From positions 8,882,874-8,946,873 of the forward strand of contig NC_079138.1 in the NCBI RefSeq assembly GCF_945859705.1: 64,000 nucleotides of DNA, read 5' to 3'. Source of the DNA: Episyrphus balteatus. Its lineage: Eukaryota > Arthropoda > Insecta > Diptera > Syrphidae. Position numbers and translations under genes: made by a program. Position 1 is the first letter of the stretch; each line of letters starts with the position of its first letter. The notes beneath the pieces were generated by a model. The model ran no database searches, had not been told where the DNA came from, and saw only the letters and a list, made by a program, of their open reading frames with translations. Positions 10,480-19,055 of the stretch are shown piece by piece.

Positions 10480-10572
10480 CAAATAAAATAAAATAAAAAA
10501 AAAAAAATAATATAAAATAAAATGAAATAAAATAAAATAAAATAAAATAAAGTAAAACAAAATAAAATAAAA
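10480..10572 (+). repeat. (TAAAA)n tract at the gypsy truncation point
   Basis: An imperfect run of TAAAA/AAAAT units replaces the rest of pol and leads directly into an R1 5' UTR fragment. The same pentamer precedes the same R1 position at 14606, 24188, 46943 and 56385. Confidence 0.9.
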
Positions 10573-10629
10573 GAGAAAGAATTAAATTAAATATTAAATA
10601 TAATACCCTCGTGGTACTTTCCTACGGCG
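10573..10629 (+). repeat. R1 5' UTR fragment
   Basis: Starts AGAGAAAGAATT and includes TACCCTCGTGGTACTTTCC, identical to the leader of the R1 pieces at the start of each higher-order unit. It ends at CTACGGCGG, where 28S sequence begins. Confidence 0.8.
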
Positions 10630-10951
10630 GGGCCGGTCGTACCGATATCCGCAGCTGGTCTCCAAGGTGAAGAGTCTGTAGTCGATAGAATAATGTAGGT
10701 AAGGGAAGTCGGCAAATTAGATCCGTAACTTCGGGATAACGATTGGCTCTGAAGATTGAGATAGTCGGGCTTGAACTGGAAGCAATAACATGGTTTATGT
10801 ACTCGTTCTGGGTAAATAAAAATTCTTGAATTTTGTTCCCCGGATAGTAGTTTACGTTTACGCTAAAAATCTTAAGATATATCGCAAGGTATGTTCTTTT
10901 GATTTATAACGACTATCAATTAACAATCAATTCAGAACTGGCACGGACTTG

Positions 10952-10993
<42 letters not shown>

Positions 10994-11064
10994 CTAACGG
11001 GTGTTGACACAATGTGATTTCTGCCCAGTCAGTGCTCTGAATGTCAAAGTGAAGAAATTCAAGT

Positions 11065-11103
<39 letters not shown>
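10630..11103 (+). rRNA. 28S rRNA gene fragment ending at the R2 insertion site
   Basis: Contiguous similarity to fly 28S can be read directly: the segment with ATATCCGCAGC, GTCGATAGAATAATGTAGG, GGCAAATTAGATCCGTAAC, AACAATCAATTCAGAAC, GGGGAATCCGACTGTC and GGCGGGAGTAACTATGAC. It stops at ACTATGACTCTCTTA, just short of the R2 cleavage point in the conserved 28S core. Small changes (for example a 4-bp insertion near 11030, GGATAACGATTGG at about 10733-10745, and an internal deletion near 10860) show it is a decayed copy. The rest of the 28S gene is absent. Confidence 0.9.
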
Positions 11104-11104
<1 letters not shown>

Positions 11105-11118
11105 CTATGACTCTCTTA
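11089..11118 (+). repeat. 15-bp target duplication at the R2 5' junction
   Basis: ACTATGACTCTCTTA occurs twice in tandem (11089-11103, 11104-11118), followed at once by R2 sequence. Small duplications of 28S upstream sequence are a known outcome of R2 5'-end completion. The inverted R2 at 41.9-44.2 kb has the identical duplication. Confidence 0.9.
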
Positions 11119-11141
11119 TTTAGAGATCATAGACGCGCCTA

Positions 11142-11208
11142 TACTCTACCTCCTCGTGGTGCCCGAGGGTAACGTACACATTATAATATGTGTAAGGCTA
11201 ACAGAGTA
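11142..11208 (+). ncRNA. HDV-like self-cleaving ribozyme core in the R2 5' UTR
   Basis: Elements occur in the order of the HDV double pseudoknot: P2 TACTCT (11142-11147) pairing with AGAGTA (11203-11208); P3 ACC/GGT (11148-11150, 11158-11160) closing loop TCCTCGT; the P1 3' strand GCCCGA and GG for P1.1 (11161-11168); P4 hairpin TACACAT/ATGTGTA (11175-11181, 11188-11194); and the J4/2 GGCTAAC carrying the expected catalytic C at 11198. R2 elements are known to use such ribozymes to free their 5' end from the 28S co-transcript. The P1 5' strand is not obvious; CGGGT in 28S (11070-11074) gives only a weak match, so activity of this copy is doubtful. Confidence 0.75.
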
Positions 11209-11268
11209 AGGCTTCTTGGTGTTACCAGCCCCTTCGGTCAATTCTTTGTTGGTCCAAAATAAAATACA

Positions 11269-11556
11269 ATGCCTCGGATAAATAATAATATTTCAAATCC
11301 AGTGCCCACTGGCTCTGCAAACCAACAAATACAAAACAACCCCGAACACCAGTGTCAATACTGTCAAAGAGTATTCGGTACAGCAAATGGTTTAGGAGTC
11401 CACAAGAAAAGAGCGCATCCAAATGAATTGGATGGTGAACGACTGCGAGTAGATATAAACGCAAGGTGGTCGGATGAGGAAAGCAGTATGTTAGCAAGGA
11501 AAGAAGCCGAGTTAGGGAAAGAAGGCACTCGCTTCATGAACATTGAGCTGGCGTAA
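11269..11556 (+). pseudogene. R2 ORF, N-terminal C2H2 zinc finger and Myb-like part
   Basis: The ATG at 11269 opens 95 codons. A C2H2 finger (CQYCQRVFGTANGLGVHKK...H) is followed by a Myb-type stretch around RWSDEESSMLARKEAEL, the DNA-binding pair that R2 proteins use to recognise 28S. A stop after GTRFMNIELA and loss of phase separate it from the RT part. In full R2 these belong to a single ORF of roughly 1,000 or more codons. Confidence 0.85.
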
Positions 11557-11608
11557 ATAGAAGAACACGAAGACGAAAAGAATACCGTGAAGTGCAGCGG
11601 AACTGGGC

Positions 11609-11808
11609 GAAGCATCAGAATAGTTGCATTAAATCAATTCTTTCAGGTCCACAAACGGGTACGATGCCTCCAAAGGACATCATGTTACATGGGAGAATGT
11701 TTTCAATCGAAGCATCAGAATAGTTGCATTAAATCAATTCTTTCAGGTCCACAAACGGGTACGATGCCTCCAAAGGACATCATGTTACATGGGAGAATGT
11801 TTTCAATC
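11609..11808 (+). repeat. 100-bp tandem duplication inside R2 copy A
   Basis: GAAGCATCAGAATAGTTGC... through ...GGGAGAATGTTTTCAATC occurs twice in direct succession with a 100-bp period. The inverted R2 copy B has it once (about 43615-43715), so the duplication arose after the two copies separated and adds a frameshift. Confidence 0.9.
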
Positions 11809-11834
11809 AACGATCTGATGCTAAGCCCGAAGAT

Positions 11835-12836
11835 ATGAATACCATCTCTCAAATAAATTCAATATGGCAGCCCATCACAATCGATGAAATCGAAAAGACC
11901 AAGGTGGCGACTTCAACCTCACCTGGTCCGGATATATTAACTGCTAGGCAGTTGAATAAAATACCAAATAATGTGAAAAGCACTATTTACAACCTTATAC
12001 TAATGGAAACTAAGACAACGATGATACCGAAGAAAGCGGATGCATCAAGGCCGGGCGTGTATAGGCCGATCTCCGTACCGTCTGTCATAGTAAGGCAATT
12101 ACATGGTATCCTGGCAAACAGACTTACCTCTGCAATAACGCTGGACCAGAGACAGCAGGCCTTCACGTCCACGGACGGCTGCGCCATTAATGCCAAAATT
12201 TTCGACCTTCTACTGAGATACCAGCACCAGAATTTTTCAAGCTGTTTCATAGCGAGTCTGGACGTAGCCAAAGCGTTCGACTCGGTGTCACATCCGACAA
12301 TAATGGATTCTCTAATTGGATATGGGGCCCCAAGAGGATTCATCGAATATATGGAAATGTTCTACACCAATTCCTCAACAAGGATTATTACTAGGGAATG
12401 GTGCTCAGAACCAATAACACCTAAAAGTGGCGTGAAGCAAGGCGACCCGATGTCACCAATTATATTTAATATAGTAATCGATAGATTGCTAAAATCGCTG
12501 CCAGCAGAAATATGTGGGAATATTGGAACGGCGTCCGTGAATGGACTAGCTTTCGCAGACGACCTCATTCTATGCGCAACAACACAAGCAGGTCTCCAGA
12601 AGCTGCTAGACCATACCCACACTTTTCTTCAATCATGTGGTATGCTTGTCAACCCATCAAAATGCAACACAATCAGCATTAAAGGTCAGCCAAAACAGAA
12701 AACAAATATAATTTTGGGACATCAGTTGAACATAGCTGAACAAAACATCCCAGCTCTGAAAAGGACTGACAAATTGAAGTATCTTGGGATAGAGTTTTCC
12801 CCCAAAGGGAACTGTCCCTCAAACTGCAACGTGTAA
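11835..12836 (+). pseudogene. R2 reverse transcriptase domain
   Basis: 333 codons with non-LTR RT motifs in order: SPGPDILTARQL, the region YRPISVPSVIVRQLHGILA, catalytic IASLDVAKAFDSVSH, GVKQGDPMSP, and AFADDLIL with the catalytic FADD at about 12551-12562, then KLKYLGIEF. A 27-bp deletion removes nine residues after YNLIL relative to copy B. A phase break at 12836 separates it from the C-terminal part. Confidence 0.9.
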
Positions 12837-13550
12837 CTGGGGCCCCTTTAAAACCTCAGCAACGCCTGCATGTTTTGAGGACAGTACTTATTCCCCAGAT
12901 GTATCACCAGCTTACATTAGGAAAAGTACATATCGGCGCCCTAAATAAAATTGATAGGAAGATAAGGCATGAAGTGCGTAGATGGCTTGACCTACCACAC
13001 GACACAACAACCGCGTACTTCCATGCCTCGGTTGAAGATGTAGGACTTGGAATACCATCGGTCAGGTACTCCGCTCCACTAATGAGTTACAACCGATTAA
13101 GCAACTTGTCCCTACCCAATCTAGAAGCAAACACCAGCGCCAATACCCACCTAGCCAACGAAATCGACATTGCAGCGAGAGGGTTGAACCTGCAGAATAC
13201 AAATATTCGCAACAGAGAGCAGCCCAGTAGGGCAACGAAACTGCATAATTCAGTTGACGGAAAAGGACTCAAGGAAGCCAAAGGAGCCAAGTCATCACAT
13301 CGATGGATAAGGGAGTCAACAAAGCTGTTGACAGGACGCGATTTCATCCATTGCATCAAGACCAGGATTAAAGCCCTGCCGACCAAATCCCGAACTTCGA
13401 GAGGACGTGATGGCCATGACCGAATATGCAGAGCAGGATGCCCCCGGAACGAGACCTTGATTCATATTGTCCAACAGTGCCCTAGGTCCCATCTCAGCAG
13501 GATCGACCGTCACAACAGTGTCATAAAATTCATACAACGCAACGTGAATT
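12837..13550 (+). pseudogene. R2 ORF C-terminal part with CCHC finger
   Basis: Starting around VLIPQMYHQLTLG, this region continues the thumb and linker of R2 and ends in the R2-type finger CRAGCPRNETLIHIVQQC followed by RSHLSRIDRHN. The sequence leaves R2 at about 13550, before the restriction-like endonuclease, and enters R1 5' UTR. Confidence 0.85.
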
Positions 13551-13995
13551 GGAATTGACGGTGGTATACGAATCAGTAAAGTTGTTCGCGTCCCTTTTTC
13601 CAAGAACTGTTAAATTTTCCTACATTGTCTTGTGCCGTGTACGTCCTGATGTCACAGAATTTTGGAACCCTTTGTTGTGTTGTGTCGTGTCCCTAAAGCA
13701 GGTATAAATTATACCTGTTGTATTTGTGCGCGACCCTTCGCGGAAAGGCGATAAAAGTGGTGAAAGTGCGAGGAACTAGCAAATTGCTGTTCCAGGAACA
13801 CTAGTGCAGCTGGTGGCTATAAAATATTAGAGCGAGGAACTGGGAAATTTTGTTTTTCCAATTCCAGGAACTCATTTAGTGGTTGGTGCAGTGTAGAGCT
13901 AGTGATTTGTTGTTCTAGGAACGCAAAGTGCAGCTGGGTTGTTTTTTGGTTGGTTCGAGAAATTGTGCGTTTATTGCCTTATGCCGTGTACGTCC
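13551..13995 (+). promoter_or_regulatory. R1 5' UTR / promoter region, orphan copy
   Basis: Begins GGAATTGACGGTGGTA, as in the R1 leader at 39172, and contains the palindrome CAGGTATAAATTATACCTG (13699-13717), TTCCAGGAA and TTCTAGGAA sites and the GTGCAGCTGG repeats found in all R1 leaders here. It breaks off at GTACGTCCC where (TTTTA)n starts. Confidence 0.8.
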
Positions 13996-14197
13996 CTTTT
14001 TTTATTTTATTTTATTTTATTTTATTTTATTTTATTTTATTTTATTTTATTTTATTTTATTTTATTTTATGTTATGTTATTTTATTTTATTTTATTTTAT
14101 TTTATTTTATATTATTTTATTTTATTTTATTTGATTTTATTTTATTTTATTTTATTTTATTTTATTTTATTTTATTTTATTTTATTTATTTTATTTT
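13996..14197 (+). repeat. (TTTTA)n tract
   Basis: About 40 units of TTTTA with a few variants (GTTAT, TTGAT). Long phenylalanine/isoleucine/leucine frames across it are artefacts of the repeat. Confidence 0.95.
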
Positions 14198-14286
14198 AAA
14201 TTTTAAGGTTTTATTTGGGCTTTATTGATCTTTATTTTTGGATGCAATTAATGAAACACTAATTCAGTAGGGTAACCTAAAAATTT
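14198..14286. repeat. 89-bp spacer with terminal inverted repeats between opposed pentamer tracts
   Basis: The spacer starts AAATTTTAAGGTT and ends AACCTAAAAATTT, 13-bp inverted ends with one mismatch. Left of it lies (TTTTA)n and right of it (TAAAA)n, which are reverse complements, so the whole block is palindromic. The same block is at 46419-46942. Confidence 0.85.
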
Positions 14287-14605
14287 AAAATAAAATAAAA
14301 TAAAATAAAATAAAATAAAATAAAATAAAATAAAATAAAACAAAATAAAATAAAATAAAATAAAATAAAATAAAATAAAATAAAATAAAATAAAATAAAA
14401 TAAAATAAAATAAAATAAAATAAAATAAAATAACATAACATAAAATAAAATAAAATAAAATAAAATAAAATAAAATAAAATGAAATAAAATAAAATAAAA
14501 TAAAATAAAATAAAATAAAATAAAATAAAATAAAATAAAATAAAATAAAATAAAATAAAATAAAATAAAATAAAATAAAATAAAATAAAATAAAATAAAA
14601 TAAAA
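14287..14605 (+). repeat. (TAAAA)n tract leading into higher-order unit 1
   Basis: About 64 units of TAAAA with rare variants (CAAAA, TAACA, TGAAA), running directly into the R1 leader word AGAGAAAGAATT. Confidence 0.95.
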
Positions 14606-14850
14606 GAGAAAGAATTAAATTAAATATTAAATATAATACCCTCGTGGTACTTTCCTACGGCGGCGTTGGAAATTTTATATTTTGTTAAAGATAAAAATTT
14701 TATGAGCGAGGAAGAAATTTCAGGAACTCCAGAGTGTGTGAAAATGAGTGATGTTGATTTGATTGGTCTAAACGTCCGATTATGATGCGTTGGGCTACTT
14801 GTCGGACAAGGGTAAGGTACAAAAGTTCACCAAAAAAAGGGAGTTTCTTA
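14606..14850 (+). pseudogene. R1 leader and ORF1 N-terminal fragment (unit 1, piece A)
   Basis: The leader includes TACCCTCGTGGTACTTTCC. ATG at 14702 opens MSEEEISGTPE...; an extra A at about 14774 shifts the phase before the conserved R1-ORF1 start (DALGYLSDKGK), which continues in another phase to REFL. The sequence then jumps into ORF2, omitting the rest of ORF1 and the endonuclease. Confidence 0.75.
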
Positions 14851-16474
14851 ATCGTTGGCATCTCACTGCTGTCAATTGGGACTTATATAGAGTTAATATC
14901 GAGCGTAGGGTCGTGTTAGTTTCTTTGCAAGAATTCATAGGGCGCTCAATTGATGGTAAAATTCAGTGGTTGAATAACAGTAATTGGGAAGTCAATGATA
15001 GGCTCCTCAAGAAATTCAGTAGGAAAACCCAAGGAAGATCAGATGGTGGACCTCTGAACTGACCGAGTTCCGTAGATTAGTCAGAAGATCAAGGATGAAA
15101 TTCCAGAGGGCTAGGAGTTCAAGGCAATCAGATGTTGACCAGTTTAAGAGTGCTTATAGGCAAGTCCTTTCAGAATACAAGAGCATGCTAACTAGAGCAA
15201 AAGAAAGTGATTGGAACTCGTTTCTAGATAGGAACAGGGATGGCCCATGGGGTCAACTTTTTAAAATCTGTAGAAAAAAGGATCAGGAAATAGGAGCTAT
15301 CAGGGAAGGTGACATTGTTCTCCAAACCTGGAAAGATTGTATAGGAGCCTTAGTTAGAAATTTCTTCCCCAGGTCTGAGCTTCCAGCTGCCTCGTTGGCG
15401 AATGAGCAGATTGAAGCTCCTAAGTTAGAGAGAAATGAGGTGGAAATAGCAGTAGATAGACTTAGGGCGAGAAAATCCCCGGGATTTGACGGTAAAACAG
15501 GTGAGATGGTTATTGCTGTGTGGGAAGTTGTTCCAGAATACCTGATTGAACTCTACGCAAGTTGCATTAGGGAAAGCTATTTCCCAACTGATTGGAAGCA
15601 TGCAAAGGTCATGACTCTCCTGAAGTCTCAGGACAAGCCGAACAGTGATCCGCGGTCATACCGCGGTATAAGTCTTCTCCCAGCCCTTGGAAAAGTGCTG
15701 GAGAGAATCATGATAGACAGACTAATGGAAGTCATTACGGATCCATGTCCTTATCAATTTGGCTTCACTCCAGGACGCAGCGTTGAAGATGCATGGTCTC
15801 ACGTGAGCACATGTGTCAGGGACTCAACGTATAAATATGTCTTAGGTATATTCATTGATTTTAAGGGTGCTTGTGATACTTTAGAATGGTCTAGGGTGGC
15901 AGACAAGCTGGCGTTAGTTAGTTGTAGGGATTAGCACTCTGGAAGAGCTATTTCACAGATAGAAGGGCGACAGTCATGCGAGCGCATGATAGTTTGTCGA
16001 TAGAGTTCCAGAGAGGTTGTCCTCAGGGGTCAATAGGAGGGCCATACCTTTGGAATTTGATGATGGATTCGCTACTTGCAGATCTTAGCTCGGGTTTCAG
16101 CACTGGTCCTGACAACCACCACGGCCCGTAGAAGTGTAGTGCTTTCGCCGATGACTTACTAGTCTTAGTCGAAGGTCAAGCACGACGAACACTTGAAACT
16201 GAAGGGAAGTTTGTTTTGGAAAAAGTGCGCGCATGGGGATCAAGTGTGGGTGTCGAACTCTCAATAGAGAAAACATTAATAATGCTCCTCAAGGGAAGAT
16301 TGTCTGGCAATCGGCCTCCGTGCATTAGGATTGATAGGGATGCTGTTTCGGTGGGACCAGCATAAAATATGAAAAGGTCGTTAGATATCTTGTTATAACG
16401 GTTGGTGAGAGAATGAACTCCCTTCCCACTTGGGGAAAATAAACTCTTTGTAGCTTGTGTCACTTTTGGGGAAT
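14851..16474 (+). pseudogene. R1 ORF2, linker and reverse transcriptase (unit 1, piece A)
   Basis: From NRWHLTAVNWDLYR the text aligns with the post-endonuclease linker of the better R1 at 35.5-38.3 kb. RT motifs follow: RKSPGFDGKTGEM, DPRSYRGISLLPALGKVLE, FGFTPGRSVEDAW, GIFIDFKGACD (motif A, with C where the better copy has F), RGCPQGSIGGPYLWNLMMD, and AFADDLLVLVEG (catalytic FADD near 16143). Phase breaks occur near 15040 and 15930, with stops near 16130 and 16363. After GERMN a deletion joins the thumb region (LFVACVTFG) to the next R1 leader. Piece-to-piece fusion marks a deletion derivative. Confidence 0.9.
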
Positions 16475-16912
16475 TTTGGTACCCTTTGGCGTGTGTTGTG
16501 TCGTGTCTCTTATAAGCAGGCATAAAATTATACCTGCTGTATTTATGCCTGACCCTTCCCGGAAAGGTAAATAAAAAGTGGTGAAAGTGCGAGGAACAAA
16601 CAAATTGCTGTTCCAGGAACACATAAGTGCAGCTGGTGGTTATAAAGTATTAGAGCGAGGAACTGGAAAATTTTGTATTCCCATTCCAGGAACTCATTAA
16701 GTAGTTAAAACAGTTAAAACAGTGTGCGAGCAGATTGTTGTTCTGGGAACTCAAAGTGCAGCTGGGTTATTTTGAGAAATTGTGCGTCCATTGTTTTGTG
16801 CCGTGTACGTCCCATTTTCGGAGAATTGTTTGTCGGAAAATAAATAAAAATAATACCCTCGTGGTATTTTCCTACGGCGGTGGAAATTTTTATATTTTAA
16901 GAAGAACATTTT
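16475..16912 (+). promoter_or_regulatory. R1 5' UTR (unit 1, piece B)
   Basis: The most complete leader in the unit. It has the near-palindrome CAGGCATAAAATTATACCTG, three TTCNNNGAA-type words, two GTGCAGCTGG repeats, GCCGTGTACGTCCC and TACCCTCGTGGTATTTTCC, then the ORF1 ATG. R1-type elements carry internal promoters near their 5' end, so these conserved words are candidates for promoter elements. Confidence 0.75.
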
Positions 16913-17727
16913 ATGAGCGAGGAAGAAATTCCAAGAACTCCAAAGTGCGTGCTAAGTGTGGAAGTGAAAATGAGTGATATCAACTTAGTGGGTTTAACGT
17001 CCGATTGTGACGCGTTGGGCTATGTATCGGACAAGGGGAAGAAAAAGAAACTCACTAAAAAAAGCCAATGCGAGTGACAGTGAAACGGTTAAGATGAATA
17101 AAGAAAATAAAGAAGGAAAGTCAGAAGAGGACGTTAGGACTAAATTCACCCAGTCGGTAGGTCCTGAACTAGGGAAGATTAGGGTCCACTCAATCGGCGC
17201 AAATAAGAAGGGCGAATTCGTTGTTAGGGTTCCTACGGAAAAAGAAAGGGTAGGAATTTTGGATCATCCCAAAATGAAGGAGCTAGGTCTAACTGGGTAG
17301 TTCAGCACCAAATTAGGTCCAAAAGTTGTGATTAAGAGGAGTCTTAGGCAGTTCAGTGTAGAACCATTTGCTAGCGACCTCCATAGGAAGAATTTGGCCG
17401 ACCTCAGTGAAGAGGAGTTTAAGAAGAATGTAAGGATAGTTTCAGAATGGAAAGTAGGAACGGGTTTCGTAGATGTCATCATTGAAAGTAGCGAAAGCAT
17501 TTTTAAGTTCTTCATGGCCGCCAGAAGAGTATTTATTAAATACTCTTCATTTGAAGTTACAGAACTTCCGGCAATCCCTAATTGCAGGAGATGCTTGGCC
17601 ACAAATCACATGTTCGCTAGGTGCAAAGCGAGGCTATTCATTGAAGGGACTGTGCAAAGAACGGTTGGGTGGCAGGGCACGAGATATTGTCAGACAAGTG
17701 TCCTTGGTATAAGGACCAGGTAGCTAG
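16913..17727 (+). pseudogene. R1 ORF1 (gag-like), broken (unit 1, piece B)
   Basis: ATG 16913 gives MSEEEIPRTPKCVLSVEVKM..., with R1-ORF1 phrase GLTSDCDALGYVSDKGK. A basic region follows, then a folded part with EEFKKNVRIVSEWKVGTGFVD and SIFKFFMAARRVFIKYSSF. A zinc knuckle CRRCLATNHMFARC remains; 58 bp holding the second knuckle, present in units 3 and 4, are missing. Stops at about 17072 and 17300 and phase changes disable it. ORF1 proteins of this clade bind element RNA. Confidence 0.85.
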
Positions 17728-17748
17728 GAGGGGAAGTCGATTCTAAAC

Positions 17749-18177
17749 ATGAAGGTACAATTAATCCAATTAAATTGTCAGGGCGCATATAGGGCGATAA
17801 TAGATGTTGGGGTCTTTTTGTGCAACGCCAAGTGTAGCTTTGCGCTGTTGCAGGAACCTTATTTTTCCAATGGAAGCCTAAGGGGACTGCCAGCTGCAAT
17901 GCGATCATTCACCAACAGGAGTGGCAGTGCTGCTATTGTGTTGAATCATGTAAACACGGGAGCGTTATTAGTGTGTGAAAGTGAGTATGGTCTAAGTGTG
18001 TGCGTGGAAGGTGAGTTTTTTAGGATGTATCTTTACAGTGTTTACTGCAAATTCTCTGAAGAAATTCAACAATATATAGGTTTCATGAATAGGGTGTTAG
18101 AGTAAGTGGGAAGCGATTCTCTAATTTTCGGAACTGATGCCAACGCAATTTCATCCGTGTGGGATGTCAACGATCTT
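17749..18177 (+). pseudogene. R1 ORF2, AP-endonuclease N half (unit 1, piece B)
   Basis: ATG 17749 opens 118 codons of apurinic-type endonuclease: IQLNCQGAYRAI, the catalytic-Glu phrase FALLQEPYFSNG, the SGSAAIVLN strand, and LYSVYCKFSEE. A TTA-to-TAA change creates the stop at 18103-18105. About 55 bp later the sequence jumps to WDVNDLL from the linker and then into another R1 leader. Confidence 0.85.
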
Positions 18178-18490
18178 CTCGGTATATTTTATTACGGATC
18201 AGTGAAGTTGTGCGCGTCCCTTATAAACAGGTATAAAATTATACCTGCTGTATTTTTGGTGCGTGACCCTTCGCGGAAGAGATAATAAAAGTGGTGAAGT
18301 GCGAGGAATTAGCAAATTGCTGTTCCAGGAACACGAGTGCAGCTGGTGGCTATAAAAATTTTAGAGCGAGGATTTGGGAAATTTTGTTTTCCAATTCCAG
18401 GAACTCATTTAAGTGGTTGGTGAGCGAATTTGTTGTTCTAGGAACACAAGTGCAGCTGTGTTGTTTTCGGTTTGTTCGGGAAATTGTGCA
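18178..18490 (+). promoter_or_regulatory. R1 5' UTR (unit 1, piece C)
   Basis: Leader copy with palindrome CAGGTATAAAATTATACCTG (18228-18247) and the TTCCAGGAA/TTCTAGGAA and GTGCAGCTG words. It ends GTGCA and is fused to endonuclease sequence with no ORF1. Units 1-3 have it; unit 4 does not. Confidence 0.8.
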
Positions 18491-19055
18491 TAAGTGGGAA
18501 GCGATTCTCTAATTTTCGGAACTGATGCCAACGCAATTTCATCCGCGTGGTTCTCAAAAATGAGGGTACATTCTTCCGAATCTCGTAAAATTAGCAGGGG
18601 AGTTGAGCTAACGGAGTGGATGGTTGAAAGAAATGTGTACAGCATCAATCAACCGAGCGAGCATCACACACCGAGCGAGTACACATTTCATAGTACAAAT
18701 GGGAAGAGTGACATCGACGTGACACTGGTGAATGGTGCAGCAGACAGCTCGTTCAGCTTTCACTGGACAATTCTCGGGGGAAGAGGGGTGAGTAACCACA
18801 ACAAAGTTATCGTTGAGATTACTCCCCTTACCGAAACTCGGGGTGTCCTGGGGGATCTGAATGAGAGGCGCTGGCAACTGAACAATGTCAATTGGACGTT
18901 GTATCAGGAGCTAATCAAAGCCAGACTTGAGTCAATGCCACTCAGTGTGTTTGAGGATTTAAGCATCGATGTTAAACTCGTTCGCTTAAATGAGTGTGTG
19001 TGGGATGATAACGATCTTCTCTTTCGGAAATTTCGTAAGGAAAACCTTTCAGCGA
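18491..19055 (+). pseudogene. R1 ORF2, AP-endonuclease C half and linker start (unit 1, piece C)
   Basis: Contains the endonuclease phrases LIFGTDANAISSAWFS (catalytic Asp and Asn), the TNGKSDIDVTLVNG region and GRGVSNHNKVIVEI (terminal His motif). It then reads DLNERRWQLNNVNWTLYQ, the linker seen again in piece A. A 15-bp duplication in unit 1 only repeats CCGAGCGAG. The phase is open to FRKEN, where the DNA transposon begins. Confidence 0.85.

Larger units (their letters stand above)
11119..13550 (+). mobile_element. R2 non-LTR retrotransposon, copy A (degenerate, 3'-truncated)
   Basis: R2 is a site-specific element that cuts 28S with its own restriction-like endonuclease and copies itself by target-primed reverse transcription. 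Here it lies at the canonical 28S position. The 5' UTR (ribozyme core), zinc finger, Myb-like region, RT and CCHC finger are present in order. The restriction-like endonuclease and 3' UTR are lost where the sequence passes into an R1 5' UTR at about 13550. Frameshifts, a 100-bp tandem duplication and a 27-bp deletion in RT make it non-functional. Confidence 0.9.

Noticed and set aside
13902..14436. Long reading frames rich in Phe/Ile/Leu/Tyr on both strands
   Set aside because: They are translations of (TTTTA)n and (TAAAA)n; the pentamer has open frames by chance.
16176..16622. 148-codon minus-strand frame repeated in every unit
   Set aside because: It is antisense to R1 RT and to the next R1 leader and spans a known joint, so it cannot be an inherited gene.
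16853..16890. R1 leader word TACCCTCGTGGTATTTTCC as an HDV-like P3/L3 hairpin
   Set aside because: It resembles the R2 ribozyme loop, but no P4, J4/2 or P2 partners are found nearby.
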